Positions 15,676 to 24,700 of a DNA stretch of 64,000 bases are shown here, piece by piece. The stretch spans positions 1-64,000 of the forward strand of contig JBFMBK010000002.1 of the NCBI GenBank assembly GCA_040755295.1. Reading direction: 5' to 3'. The notes beneath the pieces are model-generated. The model did not search any database. It had not been told where the DNA came from and worked only from the letters and a program-made list of their open reading frames with translations. How positions within the stretch are numbered: the stretch's first letter is position 1; each line of letters opens with the position of its first letter. The DNA is from Bacillota bacterium. Its GTDB lineage: Bacteria; Bacillota; Desulfotomaculia; Desulfotomaculales; Ammonificaceae. The position numbers and the translations under genes are program-made.

Positions 15676-17403
15676 TTAACCGGTAGCCGGCGTATATGTC
15701 ACCCTCGCTTCGTGCGACGCTGCATTCCAGTCCACGCTACACCCCAGGTTTTCCGAAATAAAGCGCAGCGGCAGCATGGTCCGCCCGGGGGGCTGGATAA
15801 ACGGCATAACGTTTTTGTTGCCGGAATCGATCAGCTTTTTCTCACCGTTAACCGTAGCCTGGTTTTTGCCGATCCACAGTTCAATGACCTTGCCCGAAAG
15901 TTTTATCGTAACCTTGTTCTCTTTGCTGTTCCAATCCAAGGATGCGCCGAGCGCGTCCGTTACGTATCTTATCGGCAAAAAGGTCCTTCCGTCCCTGATA
16001 GTCGGGGCTGTGTCCATATCACGCCAGTTATCGCGGTTGCAATAAGACGTTTTGCCTACATAGAAAGATATTACCGCGACCGTACCCGAGGAGGGTGGAA
16101 CGACAACCTCGCCGGCGGCGGGCGTCGTCACGCACGATTCGTTGGAATACGTGGAAAAAGCTTCGGCGTTATAAGCTTTCAGTTTGTAACAGTAAGCAGT
16201 GTTCGACGATACGCCGTTGTCCTCATAGCTGGTGGTGTTCGCCCCCACTTTGGTGACAAGCGCATAAGCGCCGCTTCCCGTCTTTCTCTCGATAATAATA
16301 CCTGTTTCGCTGGAGGCGTTATCAACCCACGTGAGTCTGACAAGCTTGCCCGAAAGCGCCTGGGCGGTCAGGGACGTCGGTGCGGGGATGCCGCCGACGG
16401 GGGTGGATGCGGGCGGAACCTCCCCGGGCGGGGCTTCGGGAGGAGGACTCGTGCCGCTCAGGGTCGTAGCGCTTGCAGCCGAACCATACGCATACCCGCC
16501 GGCGTTGAACGCCTCAACTATATACCAGTATTCCGTTGCCGCGGCCAGACCGGTATCGGTATAACTGGTTGTATCGGCCGCCAGCGTGGTGATTGTAGCG
16601 AAATCCGCATAGCTGCCGTGGGCCGCCGCTCCGGCGCGTTTTACCCGGAACCCGGTCTCGTCCGTCGAGCCGTCGAACCAGGTGACTCTTATTGACGAAC
16701 TTGAGAGAGAGGTTGCCGCCAGGCCTGTCGGCGCTGCGGGAATCCCGCCCGCGGGAGGCGCTCCGGCCAGCGTGGTTACGTTAACGACGTTTGAATAATT
16801 CCCGTCACCCCAGTCGTTTCGTCCTATTATCTTATACCAGTACATGGTTGCAGGAGACAGCCCGGAATCGGTATAAGCGGTGACGTTGGCGCCGACGGAG
16901 CCCACTTCCGTGAACAATATACCGTCTCCAGACCTGTATATGCAGAAAGCGTTTTCATTGGAGGAATTGTCACGCCACGCCAGGCTGATCGTGCCGGCCG
17001 TGGAGCCCGTCATTGTCAACTCCGACGGTGGCGCAGGGCGGCACGCGCCAATGGTGTGGGCGTTGGCTACATTGGAGTAACCAGAGTCGCCGCTGGCGTT
17101 ATAAGCTCTTATCCTGTACCAGTAAGTGGTGCATTCCGGGAGAGGAACATCTTCAAATGCCCAAGCGCCGGGGCCGACCGTCGCTATTTCCGTAAAGGTC
17201 GTTCCGTCGGTAGAGCGTTCGATTCTGAAGCCCAGTTCGTCGGAAGAATTGTCCGTCCAACAAATACCGATTGCGACTGTAGATTCTCCGCACCCCTCCA
17301 GGTTCGTCGGCGCCGCCGGGGCCGCCCACGCCGCGGCGCTCCACAGCCCGATAATCATAACCGCCGCGAATAACACCGCCGGGAATCGTTTCAACCCTTT
17401 CAC
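15676..17403 (-). CDS. Secreted protein with four FN3 domains and copper-amine-oxidase-like C-domain
   Basis: A 575-residue exported protein and a longer paralogue of the one at 4373. GTG at 17403 is preferred by analogy (VKGLKRFPAVLF after a G-rich site); an ATG at 17418 is possible. A signal peptide (cut near AWA) is followed by four fibronectin III domains starting at APAAPTNL, RPAPPSEL, IPAAPTGL and IPAPTSL. The C-terminal 130 residues carry the twin motifs RTFLPIRYVTDALG and RTMLPLRFISENLG. It is probably a surface structural or adhesive protein. A hairpin terminator lies in its upstream region at 17533. Confidence 0.85.
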   Translation of the reverse strand: MKGLKRFPAVLFAAVMIIGLWSAAAWAAPAAPTNLEGCGESTVAIGICWTDNSSDELGFRIERSTDGTTFTEIATVGPGAWAFEDVPLPECTTYWYRIRAYNASGDSGYSNVANAHTIGACRPAPPSELTMTGSTAGTISLAWRDNSSNENAFCIYRSGDGILFTEVGSVGANVTAYTDSGLSPATMYWYKIIGRNDWGDGNYSNVVNVTTLAGAPPAGGIPAAPTGLAATSLSSSSIRVTWFDGSTDETGFRVKRAGAAAHGSYADFATITTLAADTTSYTDTGLAAATEYWYIVEAFNAGGYAYGSAASATTLSGTSPPPEAPPGEVPPASTPVGGIPAPTSLTAQALSGKLVRLTWVDNASSETGIIIERKTGSGAYALVTKVGANTTSYEDNGVSSNTAYCYKLKAYNAEAFSTYSNESCVTTPAAGEVVVPPSSGTVAVISFYVGKTSYCNRDNWRDMDTAPTIRDGRTFLPIRYVTDALGASLDWNSKENKVTIKLSGKVIELWIGKNQATVNGEKKLIDSGNKNVMPFIQPPGRTMLPLRFISENLGCSVDWNAASHEARVTYTPATG

Positions 17404-17520
17404 ATTATCACACCCCATTTCTTATTGTCGTGTTCCGGCCGGAGGCTTCGCCCCTCTGCCGTCAATTATTTAATTTATCGGCGAAACTTTAATAAAGATA
17501 AGAATAAAAACAGCTTCACT

Positions 17521-17554
17521 AATAAAATAAAAAGCCCGGGAACAATCCCGGGAC
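17521..17554 (-). terminator. Hairpin and T-rich tract in the leader of the FN3 gene
   Basis: The minus strand forms AGTCCCGGG, a six-base loop, CCCGGGCT, then TTTTATTTTATT. There is no annotated minus-strand gene upstream, only a possible 8-codon frame (starting 17651, behind GGAAGGGAG). The hairpin may be an attenuator in the FN3 gene's leader or end a short RNA. The gap 17404-17793 holds nothing else that I can call. Confidence 0.6.
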
Positions 17555-17793
17555 TATATACAAAGGCCGTTAAAACGATTTAACGCGTTAATTTCACGGC
17601 CTGCGTTTTCTTTCACTCATTGATTTACCGGTCTATGAAGTACTTTTTCATGTTCCGATACTCCCTTCCGACCCAAAACCCTCCTCCAATAGTCCCGAGA
17701 ATAAATGGGCAAGTTGTCCGATTGTAGCAATCGCAAGCAATAATGTAAAATTCAGGAGAAGGATTTTCTTTATTTAGTAGAGGAGGGTTATCT

Positions 17794-19806
17794 TTGAAAA
17801 AAGGCCTTGTTCTGATGGCAGCGATGGTTCTTGCGGCTGCTCTCGTTTTAGTGTCCGGCTCGGCGGTAATCGCTGCGACGGCGCAGCAGGCGGCGGGTAC
17901 AGGTGAAAGGTTTATTGTCGTCATGGATAGCAACGTGGACAAACAGACCGCAAAAGAATACGTCCGCGAAAAAGGAGGGGACGTGCTTTCCGAGTACAAC
18001 ATCATTCCGGCCATGACCGTGCGGCTCGAATCGGACAAGATCCACGGCCTTAAAGGACTCAAAGGGGTTAAGGCGGTCGGAATAGACGGAAGGATCCATG
18101 CCGCCGACAACGAGTTGACCAACTCCTGGGGAGTGGCCCATATCGGCGCAGGCGCCGTTCACGACTATAACAAGGGACAGGGAGTAAAGGTGTTTATTCT
18201 CGATACAGGCATGGACTATAACCATCCCGACCTGAACGACAACTACGCCGGCGGATACGATTTTGTCAACGATGACGCCGATCCGATGGACGACAACGGC
18301 CACGGCACTCACGTCGCGGGCATCATCGCCGCGGAGGACAACGGTTCCGGAGTTGTCGGCGTCGCTCCCGCGTCTTCCATATATGCCTTCAAGGTGATGG
18401 ACGCCGGCAACGGAGGTTCATGGAGCAGCGTTCTCAGTGCTCTGGACCGTATTTACGGCGATGTTATCAGCGGTGAAAAAATCGTGGTCAATATGAGTTT
18501 TGCGAGCGACAGCGACGCGCCCGGCATTCACGAGGCCGTTCAGGCGCTTTACGAAGCCGGCGCGGTGTTGGCGGCTGCGGCGGGTAACACGGGGAATTCC
18601 GAGGGAACCGGCGATAACGTCGCATACCCGGCCCGTTACCCTGAGGTAATCGCCGTCGGCGCCACCGACAAGGCAGATGTTCGCGCTTCCTTCTCCGGCA
18701 CCGGCGTGCAGCTCGAGCTTTCGGCGCCGGGTGTGGATGTCATATCATGCTATCCCGGCGGGGGCTACGCGTACGGCAGCGGAACATCGATGGCCGCGCC
18801 GCACGTGGCCGGGACGGCGGCGCTGGCGCTGGCCAACGGCACCTTGACCGACCTTGACGGCGACGGTTCTACCGGCGGTAAGGACTTGCGGTTGCTGCTC
18901 ACTCAGACCGCGGACGATCTCGGCGTCGCCGGAAGGGACACCCTCTACGGATACGGTCTGGTCGACGCCGACGAAGCCGCGCCGCCCGTGGTGATTCCCA
19001 ACGGCGCCATAAGCGGAACGGTAACCGATACCGCCGACAACCCCATTGCCGGCGCTAACGTCAGCGACGGCACCCGAACCGTTGTTTCCGGTATTGACGG
19101 AACATACTTGATCACGGACGTTCCCCCCGGCGATTATACCGTAACCGCCTCGGCAACCGGTTATCACAGCGCCTCTTATACGGCGGCGGTTTCCGCCGGC
19201 GAAACCTTCGTACTCGACTTTCGGCTTTCTCCGGTTCAAAACGGCGCCCTAACAGGCACGGTAACGGACGGCACCGGTCCCATCGCGGGCGCCGCCATCG
19301 ACCTCACGGCTACCGGCGCCATCCCGTACACCCGCAGCGCCGTTACTGATGAAAACGGCAACTACAGCATTTCCGACCTGCCTCCCGGTGAATACAATGT
19401 TACCGCCTCGGCGGACGATTTCCAGGAAGCTTCAACGATTGTGACGGTAACCGAGGGCCAAAGCACTGTGGCCGATTTTATTCTGAACCCGCTGCCGCCT
19501 GTGCAAACGGTCAAGGTGTTGTCGATCACGTATTCCACCGAAGGCCGTAAAGACCGGGACCTGGTCGTTACCGCCAACATCGTCGACAGCCTTGGACAAC
19601 CCGTTACTGGCGCGTCGGTAGACATAACGGTGTTCCGCAGAGACAAACAGTTTTATAGGGGAACAGCCGTTACCGGAACGGACGGAAACGCCGTTTTCGA
19701 CCCGGGACACGCCCCTAAAGGCGCTTACACCACCACGGTTAACGCCGTTGAAGCGGAAGGCTGCGTCTGGGACGGCGGCACACCGGATAATTCGTGGGTT
19801 AAATGA
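17794..19806 (+). CDS. Secreted subtilisin-like protease with two CarboxypepD_reg-like domains
   Basis: A 670-residue exported S8 protease. TTG start behind AGGAGGG; signal peptide to about residue 30; an I9-type propeptide (RFIVVMDSNVDKQTAKEYV onwards, residues 39-105); catalytic Asp137 (LDTGMDYNHPDL), His170 (NGHGTHVAG), Ser332 (GSGTSMAAPHVAG), oxyanion Asn near 265 (AAAGNTG). A calcium-loop-like DLDGDGSTGGKDL lies near residue 350. Two carboxypeptidase-regulatory-like beta-domains (about 405-485 and 488-565) and a C-terminal Ig-like domain shared with the protease at 20073 follow; both end in the pattern WDGxTPxNS. It probably degrades extracellular protein. Paralogous to the next gene. 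Confidence 0.93.
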   Translation: MKKGLVLMAAMVLAAALVLVSGSAVIAATAQQAAGTGERFIVVMDSNVDKQTAKEYVREKGGDVLSEYNIIPAMTVRLESDKIHGLKGLKGVKAVGIDGRIHAADNELTNSWGVAHIGAGAVHDYNKGQGVKVFILDTGMDYNHPDLNDNYAGGYDFVNDDADPMDDNGHGTHVAGIIAAEDNGSGVVGVAPASSIYAFKVMDAGNGGSWSSVLSALDRIYGDVISGEKIVVNMSFASDSDAPGIHEAVQALYEAGAVLAAAAGNTGNSEGTGDNVAYPARYPEVIAVGATDKADVRASFSGTGVQLELSAPGVDVISCYPGGGYAYGSGTSMAAPHVAGTAALALANGTLTDLDGDGSTGGKDLRLLLTQTADDLGVAGRDTLYGYGLVDADEAAPPVVIPNGAISGTVTDTADNPIAGANVSDGTRTVVSGIDGTYLITDVPPGDYTVTASATGYHSASYTAAVSAGETFVLDFRLSPVQNGALTGTVTDGTGPIAGAAIDLTATGAIPYTRSAVTDENGNYSISDLPPGEYNVTASADDFQEASTIVTVTEGQSTVADFILNPLPPVQTVKVLSITYSTEGRKDRDLVVTANIVDSLGQPVTGASVDITVFRRDKQFYRGTAVTGTDGNAVFDPGHAPKGAYTTTVNAVEAEGCVWDGGTPDNSWVK

Positions 19807-19852
19807 TGAGGATTATTCTTAAAAAGCTTTCGCTTTGAATCCAAGGCGCCGA

Positions 19853-19889
19853 GGAGGAGCGGGTTGCAGCATCCGCTCCTCCTTGCATT
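19853..19889 (+). terminator. Probable terminator after the first subtilase
   Basis: GGAGGAGCGG pairs with CCGCTCCTCC around a 10-base loop, followed only by TTGCATT, so the T-tract is weak. Confidence 0.55.
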
Positions 19890-19992
19890 CCGCCCTTATC
19901 AGCAAAAAAATGCTGAAAGTTGAATGCGCTTAGAATTACATTTGAGCAAAACTTCTCAAACGGCGGATTCAAGTTGACCCGATACCTGCAAA

Positions 19993-20025
19993 GGTAGTAA
20001 TATTTACTGAGGTAGTAATATTTAC
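19993..20025 (+). promoter_or_regulatory. Direct repeat GGTAGTAATATTTAC upstream of the second subtilase
   Basis: Two exact 15-base copies (19993-20007 and 20011-20025) three bases apart, shortly before the TTG start at 20073. They resemble a tandem operator. A related sequence GGTAGTAAATGTACATTTA lies before the secreted hydrolase at 7659. Confidence 0.45.
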
Positions 20026-20072
20026 ATAAAAAGGAGGTTAGTACCTTTATAAATTACGGGGGAGGGAGAATT

Positions 20073-21572
20073 TTGAGAAAGAAAGGGCCGACTGTTTTAA
20101 CCGCGGTTATTTTTATGGCACTTCTTGTTTTGGCGCTCGGAACCGCCGTTTCTTCCATAGCCGGACAAGATGCGCCCGCAGACAAGTTCATCGTCATCCT
20201 TGACAACGACTCGTCGAAGAATGCTGTTAAAAATTTCGTAAGAGAAAAAGGCGGGGACGTCCTTTCGGAGTTCAGTATTGTGCCGGGAATGTCCGTGCGC
20301 ATGGGTCAGGACAAGCTTCCCGGCTTGAAAGCGCTGAAAGGTGTCAAGGAGATAGGGCTCGACGGAAAGATCTACGCCGCCGATGCCGAACTGGACGACT
20401 CCTGGGGCGTGAAACGGATCGGCGCAGGCGCCGTTCATGACGCCGGCAATAAAGGACAGGGTATAAAGATAGCCGTCATTGACAGCGGTATTGATTACAA
20501 TCACCCGGACCTTGATACGAATTACGCGGGCGGTTATGATTTCGTTAACAACGACAATGATCCTATGGACGATCTCGGTCACGGCACGCACGTGGCGGGA
20601 ATTGTCGCCGCCGAGGATAATGATGCGGGAGTTGTCGGCGTTGCCCCGGAGGCGTCTTTGTATGCATACAAGGTGCTCGGCGCCGACGGCTCGGGGGAAT
20701 GGAGCGACCTTATCAGGGCTTTGGAAGCGGCTTGTGACTTGTGCGCCGGCGGCCAAAAGGTCGTGGTTAACATGAGCGTGTCGGCTAAAAAGGATGCCCC
20801 CGGCGTTCATGATGCCGTTAAGGCGGCATACGAAGCCGGAGCGGTGCTGGTGGCAGCCGCGGGTAACTCGGGGAATCGCGCGGGCGCCGGGGACAGTATA
20901 GAGTACCCCGCCCGCTATGAAGAGGTAATCGCCGTCGCGGCAACGGACAACACGGATACCCGCGCCTTCTTTTCCAGCACCGGGCCACAATTGGAGCTTT
21001 CCGCTCCGGGTATGGACATTCTTTCCTGCATTCCGGGCGGTGACTACATTGCCGCTTCCGGTACCTCCATGGCTTCGCCCCATGTTACCGGTACCGCCGC
21101 CCTTTTTCTGGCCGACAGCTCTCTTGCGGATTTGAACGGCGACGGTGTCGTCAACAACGTCGATGTACGGATGCGTTTGCGTCAAACCGCCGACGACCTG
21201 GGACGACCCGGTTGGGACATCCAATATGGGTTCGGACTGGTTGACGCCGACGAAGCGGTGTTTTTACCCGATACCGTCATGGTATCCGACGTTTCTTATT
21301 CCACTGCCGGCAGGAAAGATAAAGACCTTATCATCACCGTCGCCCTTTTAGACAACCTTGCTCATCCGGTTCCCTTAGCTTCCGTATCGGTCAAGGTCTC
21401 ACTCGACGGCGCCGATTACTATTCCGGGACCGGGATAACGGGCTCCGACGGGAAAACGGCGTTTAAGATCAGAAACGCCCCGGGAGGCGTCTATACAACG
21501 ACGGCGACAGCCGTCAACGCGCCCGGTCTGACCTGGGACGGAAACACACCTTATAACTCGTATACGAAGTAG
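20073..21572 (+). CDS. Secreted subtilisin-like protease
   Basis: A 499-residue paralogue of the preceding protease without the two CarboxypepD_reg-like domains. TTG start behind GGGGGAGGGAG; signal peptide; I9-like propeptide; catalytic Asp137 ([12 protein letters not shown]), His170 (LGHGTHVAG), Ser332 ([13 protein letters not shown]), at the same residue numbers as in the neighbour. [18 protein letters not shown] segment near residue 350 looks like a calcium-binding loop. The C-terminal 100 residues match the neighbour's C-terminal Ig-like domain and share its ending. The two genes look like a tandem duplication with later loss or gain of the middle domains. Confidence 0.93.
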   Translation: MRKKGPTVLTAVIFMALLVLALGTAVSSIAGQDAPADKFIVILDNDSSKNAVKNFVREKGGDVLSEFSIVPGMSVRMGQDKLPGLKALKGVKEIGLDGKIYAADAELDDSWGVKRIGAGAVHDAGNKGQGIKIAVIDSGIDYNHPDLDTNYAGGYDFVNNDNDPMDDLGHGTHVAGIVAAEDNDAGVVGVAPEASLYAYKVLGADGSGEWSDLIRALEAACDLCAGGQKVVVNMSVSAKKDAPGVHDAVKAAYEAGAVLVAAAGNSGNRAGAGDSIEYPARYEEVIAVAATDNTDTRAFFSSTGPQLELSAPGMDILSCIPGGDYIAASGTSMASPHVTGTAALFLADSSLADLNGDGVVNNVDVRMRLRQTADDLGRPGWDIQYGFGLVDADEAVFLPDTVMVSDVSYSTAGRKDKDLIITVALLDNLAHPVPLASVSVKVSLDGADYYSGTGITGSDGKTAFKIRNAPGGVYTTTATAVNAPGLTWDGNTPYNSYTK

Positions 21573-21612
21573 TATTGAGCGCCTAATTACGCCGCGAAAA
21601 ATTCGGAAACAT

Positions 21613-21647
21613 AAGAGGATGGCCAGTGCCATCCTCTTACCTTTCTT
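21613..21647 (+). terminator. Terminator after the second subtilase
   Basis: AAGAGGATGGC pairs with GCCATCCTCTT around CAGT, followed by ACCTTTCTT. Confidence 0.7.
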
Positions 21648-21740
21648 CCGACATGCGCACGCTTTAATAAATCTGCCGTTTTAAAACACTTTTAATTGAA
21701 AAGCTTCCCATTTTCGCAGGAGGCATTCCAGTCTAATAAT

Positions 21741-24700
21741 TTACTTTATCAAATCAATCAACCTTTCAACCATTGAAGCCGTTTCCGCGCGTGTAGCCGT
21801 GTTTTGCGGCCTGAATGTGTTATCCGGGTATCCGCCGATTACGCCTTTCCCGTATGCTACTCCTACGGCGCGTTCAGCCCAGACCGGAATCTGTGCCGTA
21901 TCCGCGAAATCCAGAGCCGCCGGTGTCACGGCGCCCAGCTTCTTCTCTATGACCCGCGCCAGCATCGCCGCAAGCTCCGCCCTGCTGACAAGACGCTCAG
22001 GCTCAAAATTAATGCTGCCGTCCGGTTGCGGATATCCTTTGACCAGACCGTCATACACCGCCGCCGCTACCGCGCTTCTTACCCAGGCCGCTATTTTGTC
22101 ACTGTCTCCGAACATGAGATAATCCTCGTCACCGGGGGCCAGGTTCAAAACCCTAACCAGAATCGCCGTCACTTCGGCGCGGGTGATGTTTTTGTCCGGT
22201 TCGAACGTGCCATCCGGATAGCCGCCGAAGATATCCATACCGGCCAGCCTGGAAACACTTTCGGCCGCCCAGTGGCCGCTCATGTCACTAAAGCCTACCG
22301 GTACCGGCGCAGGTTTGACCTGAGCCTTTTCGGTCGTGAAGCTTAAGGTAAAGTCCTTTGCCAAATCGTTGCCTTTAGTATCCTTGACCGCGCCGGCCGG
22401 TACGGTGACCGTATATTTAGTACCAAAACCAAGCCTGGTGTCCGGCTTTAAAATGAGCGTTTTGACGTCGATCTTTCTGCTCAGATTTACAGTTTTACCT
22501 TTGTCGTCTTTTACTGAAATGTTGTTATAAGCGCTTCCCTCTTTAATCTCCTCGCTAAAAGTGAGCGTTATCGACGTATCAACCGGTATTCCCGTTGCGC
22601 CGTCTGCCGGCTGCGTACCCGTAACCACAGGCGGGGTAGTATCAACAACCGCTCCACCTCCACCGCCGCCGCCACCGCCGCCTCCGGGTGAAGGTGGGGA
22701 TGCTGTGGCGAAGCCGAAGCCATAACCATTCGTAAGGGCGTTGCCCGCCAGGTCCTTCACTGCACCGGCTGGGATGTATACAGTGTAACTCACACTGTAA
22801 TCGAGGTTGCCGACCGGGTCAATGGTGAGTACGTTATTGTTAACACCATAAGTGATCGTCACCACCGTGTCGCCTTTCTGTAGCTTGATACCGCTGACAT
22901 TGTCACCTAACACTACCGGTTCACTGAAGGTGATGGCGACTAGTGAATCAACAGGGACATCCGTTGTCCATGGAAGTGGGTCCGTGACCACGACGGTTGG
23001 AGGTGTTTTGTCCACATAGCGCGCAATGATGAGTTCCTGCGGGGTCGCGGGAGTGAGTCCTCCGATACTTGCCACAACGTTGCCATATTCCGCCTCGTTA
23101 ATATCTGCAATCTTAATCGTGGCCGTGACTGTAAACATAGTTCTTCTTTCTGTCTGGTATGCCGCATTTGTAACAGTGTCGATAAAAAGGTCCCTTTCAT
23201 CAATTCGGAAGTTTACCTTTTCGAGCCAGGTATTATCACCGGCCTCTATATATGGAATACCTATGGACTTCCACTCAAAGCCAGATGGCAACCTAAGTTT
23301 CAGGCTCTCCGTGCTGGTCTTGAAGGCTTTTGGAGAGTTTTCATGAAATCGCATGTATACATTAACCTCATTAGAAAAAGTGTGAATCTCCGGAACCGAA
23401 ACAGATACTTGACCAACTACGCAGCGCCCGACCACTACAGAAGCATTTGGAAAGCCGGATGTGCATGGAGCCGAAAGGGACAAAGTGATGTCACCCGAAG
23501 CGCCGACGGGCACCAAAATGTTATTAAGGGTTATAAATATGCACCCGTCGTTACTTTCAAGCAATCCCCTATCTGTCACCTGATCCAGCCATATCTTTAT
23601 CCCGTTATTTGACAACCTTTTGGCTTTAAAGACAGCACCGTCAAAACCGTTATCTTCAAAACAACCGCCATCTACCGGAGATATCAGATTGTAAACTGCT
23701 TCAATGATACCATTTGCATCTGTCTGCAGCGTGTCCCAATCAAACTCAAAGCCGTCGGGTAAGTATAAATCCATCTCACCGGCAGCTCCCGAATAAACCG
23801 AGCCGGCGATTGTGCTTATTCTCACAGACCCAAGTTGATAACGATCACCGTCAGCCGGAACAGGAGGTGTGGTAAGGGCCAAAATTATACTGCCACGTAT
23901 CGGTTCAGTCGTGAATCCGAAGGTATAATCATTCGCAAGTGCTTTACCTGCCAGATCCGTCACTGAACCGGCCGGGACGTAGACGGTATAGTTGGTACGA
24001 TGATCAAGGTTACTCGGGACGATGGTCAGTACGTTATTACTGACGTTGTAAGTCTCAGCTATCACACTGTCGCCTTTCCTCAGCGCGATACCACCGGCGT
24101 TATCACCTAACAGTACGGGTTCGTTAAAGTTGAGAGTAATCACTTGATTAACCGGTACGCAGGTAGTATTGTCTATTGGGTCGGTGCTAACCACGACCGG
24201 CGGTTGCACGCTGTTAAGGGCGTCCGCCCTGCCGTTGCCGTAAATATTGTCGAAACCCGAATCACCCAGGTCCACCGCCTCTGACGTTACAATATTGCGT
24301 ATTTCGGCGGCGGTTTTACCGGGGTATTGCGCCCAGGTCAAGGCCGCAATTGCCGCCACGTGAGGCGCCGCTGCGCTCGTGCCGAAAAAGCTGCTTGGGA
24401 AATCTCCTGCGCCGGTTACCTCAACACCGGACATCCCGCATACATCCGGTTTACTTCTTAACTCACTCGACGGGTAGCTGATGGTAACCGGGCCATGCGA
24501 GGAGTAGTAGGCAATCAGGTCATTGTTCGGGTAATCAATGGCCCCGACCGCAATGGCACCCGGTACGGCCGGGTGTCCGAAGATTGAATCCCCTTCGGTA
24601 AGGTTATCTGAATATAGTGTTGCTGCGTCAGGGTATACAAAAACCTCGAGAGTTTTAGAACTCCCCCAATTCCGAAATGCGGTAATTTCGATATCAACCG

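Noticed and set aside
20097-21224. Minus-strand frame of 375 codons
   Set aside because: It is antisense to the second subtilase, with atypical composition; the plus-strand gene has clear catalytic motifs.
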